Shown here in pieces: positions 1 to 13,674 of a stretch of 64,000 bases of DNA (its first letter is position 1; each line of letters starts with the position of its first letter). The DNA is from Saxidomus purpurata (Eukaryota; Mollusca; Bivalvia; Venerida; Veneridae). The DNA is taken from positions 10,560,761-10,624,760 of the forward strand of contig JAFMSR010000016.1 in NCBI GenBank assembly GCA_022818135.1, given 5' to 3'. The translations under genes were made by a program, and so were the position numbers. Under the pieces are notes generated by a model that was not told the DNA's origin, did no database searches, and was given only the letters and a program-made list of their open reading frames with translations.

Positions 1-3000
1 TAATGAAGAGCTTTCAGTTACGACAGAATTAACTTTCTTTCGAAAAATTAAAGTGTTATTCTAACGAATGTAGATAATTTATTATCAATACCTGGAAGTG
101 CGAAGTCGAGAATATCGACGTCATAACTTCCTGCAAGGGAAATAACTGTTTGTTAAATCATAACAGTTAGTTAGAAGAGCGTTCAATTATGACAGAATGT
201 CGCTGTCTAGGGAACCGATTCAGGTTCGCTAGACACTGCTTTGTCAATGTTGAAGAACAGGAACCTATCTGGCAACTTTTGTCTGATAAAGTACCTGGCT
301 GACTATCAAGTAAGTACTTTGACAACAAAAGTAATAATAAAAAAGTATTAATTAAAGAAATACCTATGATATTTCAAGTCCATTTTTTGGCTCAGGTTTC
401 CACGAATTAAACTACATAGCTGGAACATAATATAATGTAAACATCCGTGTAGATGCATCGAGCCTTATTTTTTTTATATAATGCACAAAAGTCGCAAAAG
501 CCCTTGTAATTTAGGTATCCATACCCATAATAGGTACTCATGAAAATATACGAAATTCAAAGTTTAATCGTAACACAAATACGAAACTATGGTATCAAAA
601 GGGATAAACAATGTCGCGAGTGAATGAATGAACAAAACATATTTATATGATGTATTTACATAAAATGTTCACCTCCAGACTTACGATTTTACAAGACTTT
701 CATTATTTGAATATGGCATTTATTGTAGTGTTTAAAATAAGAATACTTCTATCTAAATTTGCCATAATTTTGTCATATAGCCTATCGGTAGTATGTTGTA
801 TGATTAAGACACTTAGTGTTAACCCCATGTGACCACCAATCAAATCGCTCAGATTTTCATATAAACGTCTTTCTTTTTGGATCGATTGATTTATAGGAGG
901 TTTTAGGAATCCCCGATATGACGTCATTCGTGCGCATGCGCATTGACTGGCCGTCAATTGAGCGGCCAAAATGAAAGCAAAATAGAGCATTTGACTGTAC
1001 GGCAGTTTATATTTTAGGCTATAAGGTTATTATATGAAACAAAATGTAGTTTATATTCAGTGTCTGTGTTGCCGTGTCTATGCCATTGATGCTTATGTAT
1101 AGTTGTCATTATAAAGTCCGATATGAAAGTGTGAATTTAAACTGAATCGGCCAAAACGAATTTAACTTGACAATGTACTCTTTCCCTAGGCTACTTGCTA
1201 TTCCTGACAAAAGTGTCCCTATTCTTTTCTCTCTTTTTTTTGTTGAATTAGTGCCGATATTCATTATTTTCACATAGTGCTTAGTATATATTTTTGCTGT
1301 ACATGTATGGAAAAAATTGCTACAGTAAAGCTCTCCTCATTAAGATGATCCTCCAATTGTACATAAAACATCTTGTTAGAATTTTTCAGACTCCCAATTT
1401 TTGCCACAATTTTTTTTATATATAAAAACATGATATTAATTTTGTAAACTATATACTTTGTTTAGAAAGGTCAAGGCTTTACTCGGATATTTTCCCTATT
1501 ATATGTCTCTATTTTCAGTAAAAAAAGTATTCATAGAAATCATGTATGTGTCTGTGAAGCGTACATTTATTTTTGAATGTTGTCAAATTAAACTTTAGAA
1601 ACCATGAAGACCCTATAGCTATATAATACATGACACTGTGCTATATGTTTTCACAACGCCTGACGATAACGTGAGACACACAAATGACAACGTTGCCATA
1701 GAGATCCAGTAAGGTATATTGTCCCCTAGGGCATAAAGCACGATACAACTTGGATTTAATTAATCCATGTAACATCCTGTTTATTGACTAATTGGTCACA
1801 CGTTATAGATGACCACTTTGATTGAATTGCATAACGTGGCATATTGCACACATCAAGCTTTGATTGAATCTACATGATAAATTTATTCATCATAATATTT
1901 TATGACAAAGTGTTTTAAATTATACCCTTGATATAAGGACGCAGAGAAGACAGAATATTTTTTAATTTCAGATAACTGAGTTTCTTTTAACTTTAGAGGA
2001 GACAACAAATGTCTGAAACAAAGGAAATTGTAATTCGATATTTTGAAGTCTTTGTTTTCTTTAACTTTGAGGTTTTTCACTAATCTGCACATACTTTGTT
2101 AATCTAACAACATGCCATCAAACATATTTAAAATTTTGAAATAATAAGTAATCGGAGGCGTAAACTGGCGTGTGGGCATTTCAAGCTAGCAGTTACTTAT
2201 GCTCAGCTAAGATAATATACAATTTATTAGGCACGTTTTATAATGTTTTATTGAATATGTTAATACAACACTTTTTGGGAAGTGTCACTTTCACATGTCC
2301 ATTGCTGTAGATGTCATGGACGTTGATTATACCACTGAAGTATACGCTTCTGTAGTGTATACTTCCGTGATTTTATCAAAACAGGGATATCTTTTCTATC
2401 ATTTATTTTTGAGACATACATATGCATTATATTACCAAACAATCAAAAATACACAAAAGTACCAGTATACATGGGAGTTTTGCTGGGGTCTTGGCGAGTT
2501 CACCAGGGGAGAAATCCCACGATCGGCCGGGACTATAAACATTTTTAAAAAAATACACAAAGTACTTTTAAAGTAGAATTATGGTCTTGTATAATGTTAA
2601 GTGTGCTGATTTAAAAAAAAATACTACAAAGAGAAAATGGTAAGATAGAAAGAGAATAATCAGTGAAGGAAAGAAGAGAAATGAAAGGTGGAAGACGGGA
2701 AATCTCACAAGGCCTGATCAAAGTTAGGTCTTTGATTATAGCAACAACTAACAAATATATATTATATCGGAAATTATGTATTCACTTCCACTTCAAAACT
2801 TAAAAGAAACTTAATAATATTTAGTTTATTTTGGCGATAAATAATGTCTATACTGTATCAATACACGCTTGGCATATGGCCGAACTCGATACAGTTGACG
2901 GCCACGCTATTTTTAGTAACGGAAAATCCCGGATGTGACGACACACTAAAACCTCCTATTCAATCGGATCCAAAGTTACAGAGTATAGCTTCCTTACGGC

Positions 3001-4640
3001 CGAACTCTTTACATACAAACAAGTAGTTCTATATATTCAGTTGTTATGAATTATGCTGTCCTCTGTTTTAAAAATTATATAGCAACAGATCTAAAAAATA
3101 TCAAAACATTTCAAAATAGCATAATATTATATTGTTGTTTTTCTTATAATTTGTAACTTAAATCAACGAGGTATCTGTTCTGTATAGAACTTCTTTCTTA
3201 CGCGGTTTTTATCGTCAGATCGGTGTGACATGAGAAATGTAAGACCCGTGAAATACGTATCGCTACACCGAATACACTAAATTCAGTGTTCCCGCGAGAG
3301 CGCGTTTTCTGTGGTTTTGGCGCACTCATTTTGTCAATGACGCAATAGAAATAGCAAAGAACGTCTTCTATGACGCAATTAAAATGTGTATGATCAAATT
3401 ACTACAAAAACAACATTTCAAAACCTCTCAAAACGCTTCGAAATGCAAGATAAGTTGTTTACAAAATACGCTTCCGGTATGGGATATGTCTAATTTTGAC
3501 CCTATTCTGTCGTCGGTGTCGTCTGATTTCGGATCGACCCGCAATTTGTACCATTGCGTTTTTGTGTGTTGATTCTTAAGATACCGTCATCATAGATCGT
3601 AGACGCACAACAAGAGATGGTCGACGAACCTTAATAGGGGAAACAAAAACGTCTTTCTGAGTGATTTTAATAATAGTTTGGTAGTCATTTCGATCAGACT
3701 GTCACTATTAAAGGGGTTTAAGTGTGCCAAATAATATCCAAGTTTAATGTCTATGGTTGAATGCACTTATGAAAAATTCGCTTTGTGGACAAATTTGACT
3801 TTTGAGATGCAGTGACAAAATGGAAAGCATCCAAAGAGAAACACCTGTTGTCTTGCCAACCCTTAAACATTTGATTACCCACCATTTTGTGATGTATCAC
3901 ATGCAGTTTTACAAGAGTAAACTGAATAAAACTTCTTTAACATATAGTCATGCCTTTTATTTTTTTACAATAAAGGGTATGACCCTCGGAATTTCTAAAT
4001 GACCCCCAAATTCTGGTACAGGGAGTTGGCACCTAGGGTCTTCCTCCTCCATGAAAGCCGGAAGTTGCAATATGACCTTAGCTGTTGGGTGCGACGTTAA
4101 ATCCCAATTAATTGGTACAATACAATCAACCTTATGAGCATATCCCATAACTTTTGAATGACATTAAAATGACCATAAATTTTCAGTTCAGTTTTGTGAA
4201 AATCCATTTCTCAGTTACGATTCACAGCTTAATACTTCATAGGGTAGTTAAACATAGTCACTGAATGACATAAAGTTAGTACATGGGTTCCTATCTCAAA
4301 AGTAAAGTTTACACAAATGGTGAAAGGTCAAAATTTGTGGACAGTTGTGTCTCCAGTTAATAACTTTACCCGTGCAAGGGTTGTCCTGATATTCACACAT
4401 GAATGTGTACAGTCTATGTTGTCCTGATATTTACACATGTATGTGTGCAGACTGTGTTGTTCAGAGGCAATCGATCCTCCAGAACTTTCAGTCCTTTGAT
4501 TTATTAAAACTACCTACTGAAATCACTTAATTCATTAAGAGTTCGCTCTAAATAGAAAGCACTTTAGCTCCGCCCACAATCACGGACTTTCCGTGCCACA
4601 ATACATGTCGGTGGCTATGCAAAATGTCAAATGAGGTTAA
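1..4640. other. Gene-free AT-rich flank
   Basis: No coding region can be supported. Open frames here are under 100 codons, lack recognisable domains and fit chance expectation. A repeat segment at about 832-878 reappears at about 4817-4863 (both contain ATCGCTCAG followed by CGTCTTTCTTT). A 38-bp direct duplication containing GTTGTCCTGATAT starts at 4380 and 4418. These point to old mobile-element debris. Confidence 0.6.
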
Positions 4641-4650
4641 ACACTAAATT

Positions 4651-4764
4651 AAGTTAGAGTTTATTAAGTCAAATTTTAACAATTAAGAAACCCCGGTCGC
4701 TCGCTACCGCTCGCTCCCGTTGGGTTTCTTAATTGTTAAAATTTGACTTAATAAACTCTAACTT
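4651..4764. repeat. Perfect 43-bp inverted repeat (fold-back/MITE-like)
   Basis: Bases 4651-4693 are the exact reverse complement of 4722-4764. They are separated by a 28-base GC-rich loop made of CGCTCGCT-like runs. The arms are AT-rich and contain TTATTAAGTCAAATTTTAAC. A direct repeat flanks the hairpin: ACTGAAATCACTTAATT followed by AAGAGTTCGCTCT occurs near 4518-4551 and 4872-4905, which suggests a mobile-element insertion or paired element ends. No coding capacity. Confidence 0.8.
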
Positions 4765-5189
4765 ATACGAAGTGCACGGTATTTTTGTGGCTGTAAAATA
4801 CTAATTAAAACTATTTGTCCACCAATCGAATCGCTCAGGTTTTCAAATAATCGTCTTTCTTTTTTTTAATTAAAACTGATTACTGAAATCACTTAATTAT
4901 TAAGAGTTCGCTCTTATATATGATATATTTTTTGCGATTTTCTCACTTCGCTTATTAGAAAATCTCGCGGAATGTTCATTTCAAATAGATGTACTGTAAG
5001 AGAAATCTCCTTTCGTTAATTTAGTATTAGGGAATAAGTTTGTCTGATCACAAATCGCGAAGTTTTCGTCATGCGAAAGTTATATAATTCACAGTACCAA
5101 AATATCTCAAATTTGTCATGCAAAATTAAGATATAATTTGAAGTTCCAAAATATTGCAAAAGCGATCACTGAATAATGTTTCATGTGAG

Positions 5190-6985
5190 TAGTGCTTACT
5201 TAGCAATTCCAATGCGAGAAGTGCCCACTGAACAGTTATCACAATGAGAAGTGCTCTCTGAACAATGCTCACCGAAAGTAATACCCATTGTGAGTAGTGC
5301 TCACTGGACAGAACTCACCATGAGTAGTGCTCACTGGACAATACTCACCATGAGTAGTTCCCAGTAAACAATGATAACCATCAGTAGTGTTTACTAAACA
5401 GTACTCATTGTGAGTAGCGCTCACTGATCAGTACTCATGGAGAGAAGTGCTCACTGAACAGTACTCATGGAGAAGTGCTCACTGAATAGTACTCATGGAG
5501 AGAAGTGCTCACTGAACAGTACTCATGGAGAGAAGTGCTCACTGAACAGTACTCATGGAGAGAAGTGCTCACTGAACAGTACTCATGGAGAGAAGTGCTC
5601 ACTGAACAGTACTCATGGAGAGAAGTGCTCACTGAACAGTACTCACGGAGAGAAGTGCTCACTGAATAGTACTCATGGAGAGAAGTGCTCACTGAACAGT
5701 ACTCAACGTGAGTAATACTTATCATTAGAAGGCCCACTCAACGTGAGTAGTACTCACTGAACAACACCTACTGTGAGAAGTGCTAACTGAACAATGCTCA
5801 CTATGAGTACTTTTCATTGAAAAACGTTCACTGTGAGCAATCACCGTGAGTACTGCTCACTGAACAATGCTTACCGTGAGAAGTGCTCACTGAACAAGGG
5901 TCAGTGTGAGAAGTGCTCACTGAACAAGGGTCACTGTGAGAAGTCCTCATTGAACAATGCTCACGGTGAGAAGTGCTCACTGAACAAGGGTCAGTGTGAG
6001 AAGTGCTCACTGAACAAGGGTCACTGTGAGAAGTGCTCACTGAACAAGGGTCAGTGTGAGAAGTGCTCACTGAACAAGGGTCAGTGTGAGAATTGCTCAC
6101 TGAACAAGGGTCACTGTGAGAAGTCCTCATTGAAAATGCTCACCGTGAGAAGTGCTCACTGAACAATGCTCACTGTGAAAAGTGCTCACTGAAGAGTGCT
6201 CATTGCGAGTACTGCTCACTGAACAACACTCACTGTGAGAAGTGCTCACTGAACAAAGCTCACTGTGAGAAGTGCTCACCGACCAACACTCACTGAACAA
6301 TGCTCACTGTGAGAAGTGCTCACCGAACAACACTCACTGTGAGAAGTGCTCACTGAACAATGCTCACTGTGAGAAGTGCTCACCGAACAACACTCACTGT
6401 GAGAAGTGCTCACAGCACTATGCTCACTGTGAGAAGTGCTCACCGAACAACACTCACTGTGAGAAGTGCTCACTGAACAATGCTCACTGTGAGAAGTGCT
6501 CACCGAACAACACTCACTGTGAGAAGTGCTCACCGAACAAAACTCACTGTGAGAAGTGCTCACTGAACAATGCTCTCCGTGAGAAGTGCTCACTGAACAA
6601 AGCTCACTGTGAGAAGTGCTCACCGACCAACACTCACTGAACAATGCTCACTGTGAGAAGTGCTCACCGAACAACACTCACTGTGAGAAGTGCTCACTGA
6701 ACAATGCTCACTGTGAGAAGTGCTCACTGAACAACACTCACTGTGAGAAGTGCTCACTGAACAATGCTCACTGTGAGAAGTGCTCACTGAACAACACTCA
6801 CTGTGAGAAGTGCTCACTGAACAATGCTCACTGTGAGAAGTGCTCACTGAACAACACTCACTGTGAGAAGTGCTCACTGAACAAAACTCACTGTGAGAAG
6901 TGCTCACTGAACAATGCTCTCCGTGAGAAGTGCTCACTGATCAAAGTTCACTGTGAGAAGTACTCACTGAACAATGCTCACTGAG
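5190..6985. repeat. 30-bp minisatellite array with higher-order structure
   Basis: A tandem array of 30-bp units with the core GAGAAGTGCTCACTGAAC. Three sub-arrays differ in the variable third of the unit: ACTCATGGA type (about 5430-5710), AAGGGTCAGTGT type (about 5880-6130), and alternating AATGCTCACTGT/AACACTCACTGT dimers of 60 bp (about 6170-6985). Edges are more degenerate. A 344-bp block (11 units of 30 bp plus one 14-bp truncated unit, marked by ACCGACCAACACTCACTGAA) is repeated at 6278 and 6622. Because 30 is divisible by three and the unit has no stop in several frames, long open frames appear on both strands with 10-residue periods. These are best read as a by-product of the repeat, not as genes. 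Confidence 0.93.
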
Positions 6986-6989
6986 CAAA

Positions 6990-9900
6990 ACTCATAAAAA
7001 AATGAAGATAGCGCTGTGAAAAAGGAGGTGGGATACTTTCTTAAATATAAATGCATACAAATCATTTTGTATTAATAGAAATAGTTTTTTAAAACATGGG
7101 ACAGTTTTGCGACCGTGCGACCACATACACGCATCACAAAGGAAACTCCCGATTTCCGACGAAATCGGGAAACAATTGCTAACTTTAGCAACCTGTCAAG
7201 CCTCCCCGATGGGGATTTGCAAACCGGTTAATAAATTAACTTTTACATGTGTAACTTCTAAACTGTTACTACAGTATATATAGCAGAATTTTGTAACATT
7301 TCAAACAGTAAATAAATTTTAAAATATCAACAGATTGAAGTTAACATTAATTTATATTTATATTTTTAAATGGAATTGCACCATTCAAATTTTTAAAATG
7401 TGAAAGAAGAAAGTTTTTTGATACAGTCATAGCGTTTTCGTTGTGCGTGTACGTATCGTGTACGTTTTAGCAAGCAAATAACACTTTACATCGTATACAA
7501 ACGACAATAAACCATGTCACATCGAACCAATTCAAAAGTACAACGAATGTGAAAGAAAGGTGTCAATTGTTATGTCAGGATAAAATCTTAGGGACTGAAT
7601 GGAACACTCTTAAATGATTATCTACAATTTTTAGTTTAACAGACAGCGATACAAATTGGTCTTGCTAAAGAAGAAAGCTACCAAGATGGCTATGGTTTTC
7701 CGTTCGAGCCTCATATTTTGTCTTGCCATACCCAGTCTAATGGTGTAACGTTGTCCACAAAATAAAAAGAGCACGTGAGGTACTGTCTGTAGGTGTTTTG
7801 ATGCTGTAATCGTCTATATTATTAGTTATATATGTTTATACTCATCGGATAGATCCATGAGCGCTGAACTATTTTATAGAATATGAAATATATAATACTA
7901 AAATTTATCGACTGTACTTAAATGCTGAAAGTCGTAAATTTTGTCTTGGTATTATTTTACGCTAGTTTCAAACATTATAATTGTGACAAGGGGAGCAATT
8001 ATGTGTACTATTTCTCTTTCTTGTAACGTAGTTATTTCCCTTAGATCAAAGCGCTGTAAACGCTCTAAAATGCTCGGAGTAATCGGTTTAAACCCTTTAT
8101 TACGAACGGGCCTTCTCCTCTACTATATTAACAGCTCCAAATTAGTCCAGAATACGAGATTGATTAAATATTGAACAAAAAATGTCAGAATATTTAATGA
8201 AATCTATTTGAACTAAAATATACTATAGACCTTACAACCTATCCCGATGCCTTTTAAAAAGATAAAGATAAGTAAGTTAAACGAATATGACATATTACCG
8301 TCAGCTTTCACACTTTTACGCCTGGACAATATTGCAGAAACATGATAGAATATATTGTACAGTTTTGTTACATTGCCTTATCATATGTTAGTTAACAGAA
8401 CTCTTGTCACTTGTACGCTTAAAGAAGTTGAACCTCGATCCTTTATTGGAGTCTAGCAAAAATGAAAATGTATTAAGGTTTCTTGGTTCGAAACCAAACT
8501 CGTCTGCGAACGAACTACTGTATGCATGGACTGTTTTTAAACTCCAAACGATAAATATAATTATATAAAAAGACTATACATGTACTAAAACTCTGCGTAC
8601 ATCGTCAGTAATTACAGCACGAGACGGTTGCAGACGTACCAGAGAGCCTACCTGACTACATGACTTGTGAACATTCATATGGACATTGAGTTAATGCAGA
8701 ACTGATTCAAGAAAAGCAAGAGTCTAGCGTTTGGTCTTACGTTTTCAGGACATGCAAGACTATGTATGCTTAGAATATGATTTATAAAATTATTTTAATA
8801 AACGCCGTGATAGCTTTTAACTTTTCCTACATGTTTATATCCCTCATGATAACAACAATTCATAAAACGAAGAATTGTCCCACTAACAGTTACTAGTAGG
8901 GGGAGCGAGCTTCTAGAGAGTTTGTATAAGGGTCATGGTTTTTTCAAATTAAAACAGTTTTCACATCACACAGACTGGAAGAGAGAACTTTTCAAAGTTT
9001 GTTAGTTTGTAATTGCATTTCATATAAACTTTTATTTCATCTACAATAGATACATAGGTTCTTGGAAACGCACCTGAATTGTTCAGAAATTGCTAAAACC
9101 ACAGAGCTTCCGGGGGCCTCGGTCGCTTTGCACTGGACCCACCGGGGGTCCTACGGCCCCAAGGGCCCAGCAAATTATGTGCATACATATATCAAATAGG
9201 TCTAGCTACGCCCCTGAGAGGCCATTTAAAGTGTACGTAGTCCTTAGTAGAGCTCTAGTGAAATGCGAATAAAACTGAACAATTTTAAAAAAAAAATTTT
9301 CTTTTATTGAAAACGGGGGGGCTGCATATTTTTTTACACACTCTGCGGACAAGCGTGTGTTTTGTATACACTGTACATGACGTCATGTTACTTTCAGTTT
9401 CATCGCACGTGTTGTAAACGTCAATATGAAAGAAACAAATATTTTGTCTCCATTTTAGCAGGGCCCCCCTGAAAAAAATAGGGGGGGGGTTTTTTTTTTT
9501 TTTTTTTTTTTTTTTAAGAGAATTTATTTTTAAGTTTTTTTTTTTTTTAAAAAAAAAAAGAGGAATAAAAAAAAAATTTTTAAATTTTTAAAAAATATGT
9601 GCACACAGTCAAATTTGTCCATTGTAGGGGGGACATGGGTCACTATCTATGGAAGGAAATGCATTTAAAACGAAGATAGTGTTCCACCCCAAAACCCGAA
9701 ATCGCCAATGGTCCCGACCTGTGAAAAAATACATTTTTCGATAAAAAATATTTTGTCTCCATTTCAGCAGGGAATGTACATGAATCGCTTCTATGGATCG
9801 AAATGTTTTTGTTTTGCTGGTGCACATGTCACGGTGTGGACTTTATCTCAATTGGGGAGTGAATGTGCAAGCGGCCGGTTTTACAGGAACTTTTACTTTG

Positions 9901-11190
9901 AAATCTATCTGCCCATCTCTAGCATATACAGTACACAAACTCGTGCCGACCATCTTTTTTAAAGATAGTTTTTCGTTAGTTTAACTTGAATCTCAGCGGA
10001 CTTCATATCAGTGAGTTTACTTGAATTATTACTTGATTCATATAAATGTTGAGCTGTGTGTGTACAGTTGTCGTAGGGCGAGCTATCCGTCATTATTTTG
10101 TAAATATTCATTTAAAATGTTGAAATAATAAAGGAAATAACAACAGTTAATAAATTGATCAGGCATGTTGTTTTTATTTCACCACTACCCATACTACTGG
10201 TCAAAGGGAAACAACAATCCAATATACGTTCATTGGGGCTCTACGTTTCATCCGCATCAGCGGCCGTACGCCGGTATATTCGTGCAGAATATAGCGCATC
10301 TCAATATACCGGCGTAAGCCGGGTATACGCCGGATAACCTCATCATGTCCGTTATAATCTTGTACCAACGATAAAACCCTAAAATACAATACCGTTTTAA
10401 TTTATAATGCATTAATCTCTGATCCGTAAATGTATTATACTTTAATAAATGCAGTTCATTGCTTTCGCCATCACCTTATCCTAGCAATAAGTTAATACAT
10501 TGCTTCGTAAATGAATATCTGGGATATTATTATTTCAGATTAGTTAGATATTTCACTCATTAATATTATACTAAATGTATACTGTTATATCTTTAGTGCT
10601 GATGTAAATATTTAAATTGTATCACTTTTCGTAAACAAACATTCCATATCCACTATGCTCTATACATTGTGTAAATTAGTTTACTTTGTAAATAACAGCA
10701 TATCATATCTTGCATATTATTGTTTCAGTTGTCAAGTGTTCAGACTATCGAAAATGGACCCACCTCCACCGCTTGTAGACAGTGTTGCCTTTGTTAGACA
10801 CCCAAGCTTTGTATTATCAAAGTGTAAAGCAAGTGTACACTAAGATCAGAATAATTAAAATTAAAATAAACAGAGCTTATGGAAAACTAAAATGGCAAAA
10901 GGAAAACTGTTCAAGACTATCTTATAATTATAAAATGAAAGTGATTAGATAACAGTTAAATTAAATGACAAGATTAAAATTTACAAACATATGAAACAGT
11001 TCTGTATAATGTGTACCCATTTCCCTATACTATAAGCTACCCAAACCAAATACATGCAAGCAAATTAAGCAAAAGAAATGTAGAATCAAAATACAATCGG
11101 AATATGGTAAATACTGTTGTATAGTTCGATGAGATTCAAACTGGATGGGTGTTTAGTAGAACACTTGTGTCGCCCTCTTACGCTTTGTCA
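6990..11190. other. Gene-free region with repeat debris
   Basis: No supported gene. It holds a small hairpin at 7148-7169 (CCCGATTTC..GAAATCGGG), a poly-G/T/A tract at about 9480-9600, a dispersed-repeat segment at 9850-9960 that recurs inverted to the HSPA12-like gene at about 21440-21510, and a short inverted repeat with ACGCCGGTATATT arms near 10267-10317. The remainder is AT-rich with no visible structure. Confidence 0.55.
9480..9600. repeat. Homopolymer / low-complexity tract
   Basis: A run of G is followed by a long T run, then mixed T, A and AAAAAAAAATTTTT stretches over about 120 bases. The phrase ATATTTTGTCTCCATTT followed by AGCAGGG occurs on both sides (about 9440 and 9747), so the tract may separate two copies of a duplicated segment. 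Consensus accuracy here is doubtful. Confidence 0.7.
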
Positions 11191-11204
11191 GAATAACCAA
11201 TAAT

Positions 11205-11715
11205 TTGTGACAAAATCTAAGTACAAAAAGGGGCATAACTCTTTCAAATATGTCTTTAACCTACAAAATTTGGCGGCATCACAACCCTCTTGACATAAGC
11301 AATACAATTTGTAAGTTTGATAACGAAATTAGGAAATGGCAAAGTTATAGCAAAGATCTAAGTCTAAAAAGGGACATTACTCTGTCAAATTTGGCGGCAT
11401 CAGGACCCTTGTGTTCATAAGCAATGCAATTTGAAAGTTAGATGAAGAATTTTTAAGAAATGGCAAAGTTATAGCTAACGTTAAGTTTTCGTGACAAAAT
11501 TTAAGTACAAAAAAGGGCTCTACTCTGTCAAATATGACCTTGACCTACACAATCTGGCGACATCATGACCCTTTTGTCATAAGCAATACAACTGTAAAGT
11601 TTGATAAAGAAATCTTAAGAAATGGCAAAGATATAGCCAACGTTAAGTTTGTGTGACGGACGGACGGACAAAGCGATCCATATGTATCGCCTTTTCTGAA
11701 AAGGCGACACAATAA
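11205..11715 (+). repeat. Dispersed repeat with internal tandem monomers
   Basis: Three diverged monomers of roughly 130-160 bp follow one another. Each has AAGTACAAAAA or AAGTCTAAAAA, a GGCGGCATCA or GGCGACATCA block, CATAAGCAATACAA and AAATGGCAAAG. The last ends in GTGACGGACGGACGGACAAA and a short CGCCTTTTCTGAAAAGGCG hairpin. This layout, with a GACGGACGGAC tail, resembles non-coding interspersed repeats of bivalve genomes. It has no coding frame. Confidence 0.7.
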
Positions 11716-12718
11716 ACCTATCAAACGCAGATCAATATATTTCCATGAGACTCTGCAAAACCTGGTATGCAAAAACAATTATGTACATCGTTGACTTCTG
11801 CAGTAAATTTTGATTTTGAGCCGAGCTCGTCCAGCAAAATAGCCGAGCTTATTGATAGGAATGAAATTCCGTTCTGAGCAATAAAAATGCAAATAAAACA
11901 CAAAATATGTGAAAGAATTTATGTATAAAATTGTCGACCCATTTTTTAAACTTGTTCTTGTATATAATGATTATTGATAAAAGAGTCCCGATCTTACTAA
12001 ATTTTCGTTAGCAAATAATAATCACCTTTTATCAGTATTTCAAAAATTTGCTTATTAAAATGCAATGTTATTAAATTGCCTATATTGTTGGTTCACTTGT
12101 GTATACCGGCTAAGAGGTGCGTCTGTGCCTCTGTCTAGATCCGACACTACACGCTGCAGGTCACATGTTTTACATAGCCTTTTATTGGAAAACTTTGAAA
12201 CATGATTGTAATGTTCATTTCTAATGAAGTCTTATCGTTACCCAGTCAGAAAGTGAGAGAGAGAGTCACCATGTGAGAGAAAACAGTCAGAAAGCATTTT
12301 CGAATTTTTATTATATACCTGTAAATCTGGATAACAAACTGTAACAATCTATAGAGTAATCCATCGTCAGTAAATAGTTCTCCTACTTATTTTGAGGACC
12401 AAATTCTAAAGCGTTTAAGAGCAATTGCTGTGAAACAATTTTGATTCAGTGAAATTAATTTGATCTTTGTCGATAAGAAAATTATGATTAAATCATTCTA
12501 CATTAAAGATCTGAATGGAACCTGCAACATACACACCAAGAAACAGACATCAAACAGAACGGTACACCATATTTTCTACATATATATTAGACAACACTGA
12601 CAAAACATTAAAACTACATGTCATACATTTAGTCAGTATTTTACTTTGCACTGACTTGAACAAGCTTGCTAGCTGAGAAATCCACTGAGTAAAAGGGATC
12701 AGTTTCTCTTTACGATCG

Positions 12719-12724
12719 TTTATT
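12719..12724 (-). promoter_or_regulatory. Candidate polyadenylation signal of the HSPA12-like gene
   Basis: AATAAA on the minus strand lies 22 bases after the HSPA12-like stop codon. This would give a very short 3' UTR. A further AATAAA on the same strand lies near 12305-12315, so the site in use is uncertain. Confidence 0.35.
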
Positions 12725-12745
12725 TCAGTCAAAAGTTAACTAGTA

Positions 12746-13674
12746 CTACCCTAAAAAAGAAACACGCACGTTTCGCTCCGTGCCCTTTGTCTTATCTCTG
12801 ACTTTCACTTCTATCTCGGTTCCGCCGAACAGAAAACTTACACCCACATCTCGGTCACACCCGCCTGTTGTATCTGGCATAGGTATCTCGACGCTTCCCA
12901 GTTTCACACAACCTGGTTCTGTAACCAGTTCAGGATTTTGTTGCTCTGTACAGAATATGTCAAAAACAACGCTTGTTTGTAATGGATCTGCAGGGACAAA
13001 TATTTGCTCTTCTTGTTCTTCTCCTAGTCTTACAACGTCCCCTGCATGAACATGTACAGAAAAGATATCACCACAGTGAGCTGTTCCATTTATGTAATAT
13101 TTACGGCACGGAGTATGTGTGCAGTCAGAACTCTTAATATGTCCTGAATCGTTGCCGTATGTGTATTTACACACTCTTTGTGCAATTAAGGTTGGGTTAT
13201 GACCAAAGATCACAGCACCTTTCAAAACAGCGAGTCCTGCATCTGCTGGAACAACGACCTTCTCTGCTGGAAAACTTTCTTTAATTTTCCTCTGCAAAAC
13301 TACCGACTCGGAGTATCCACCTACCATCAGTATCGCTTCACAGCCCTCTACTTCATGCTTTTCGAAAAGGGTTTTGAGGTGATCGGTGATATTTTTCAAG
13401 GAGTTTTCAAAAAACCCAAGCATCACATCTTGACTTAATCTAAGCTTATCTCCACTGAGCGTTGCCTTCTGTCGGTACTTTGATGTTGATATAGTATTCT
13501 GAATACTTTCTCCAGTTACACTTTCAGCTAGGTTAATCAGTGAAACTGGTAATTTTATTGCTACTTGCCTCTCACTGTCTACCTGCATCTCCCGTTTCTT
13601 TACCTCGAAACTTCTCATAAAATCAAGATAGTCTTCCATGGAACTGTCTTTAAATTTTTCTATTACCCCTTTAC
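12746..13674 (-). CDS. HSPA12-like exon 6 (C-terminal half)
   Basis: A 308-residue terminal exon from KGVIEKFKDSSMEDYLDFMR to ..RNVRVSFLG and stop. Acceptor TTTCGTGACAG. It carries the adenosine-binding AILMVGGYSES and GLAVLKGAVIFGH motifs, then a beta-rich C-terminal part with several cysteines. Uninterrupted, which argues against long decay of the locus. Confidence 0.93.

Noticed and set aside
5465..6984. Long open frames on both strands with 10-residue cysteine repeats
   Set aside because: They follow directly from a 30-bp tandem unit without stops in several frames. There is no splice context, no flanking domain and no promoter; opposite-strand frames are equally open.
5190..6985. CRISPR-like array
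   Set aside because: The units are contiguous degenerate tandem repeats without unique spacers, and the genome is eukaryotic.
12780..13438. Plus-strand open frames over the HSPA12-like last exon
   Set aside because: Antisense shadows of the minus-strand exon, which has clear family motifs.
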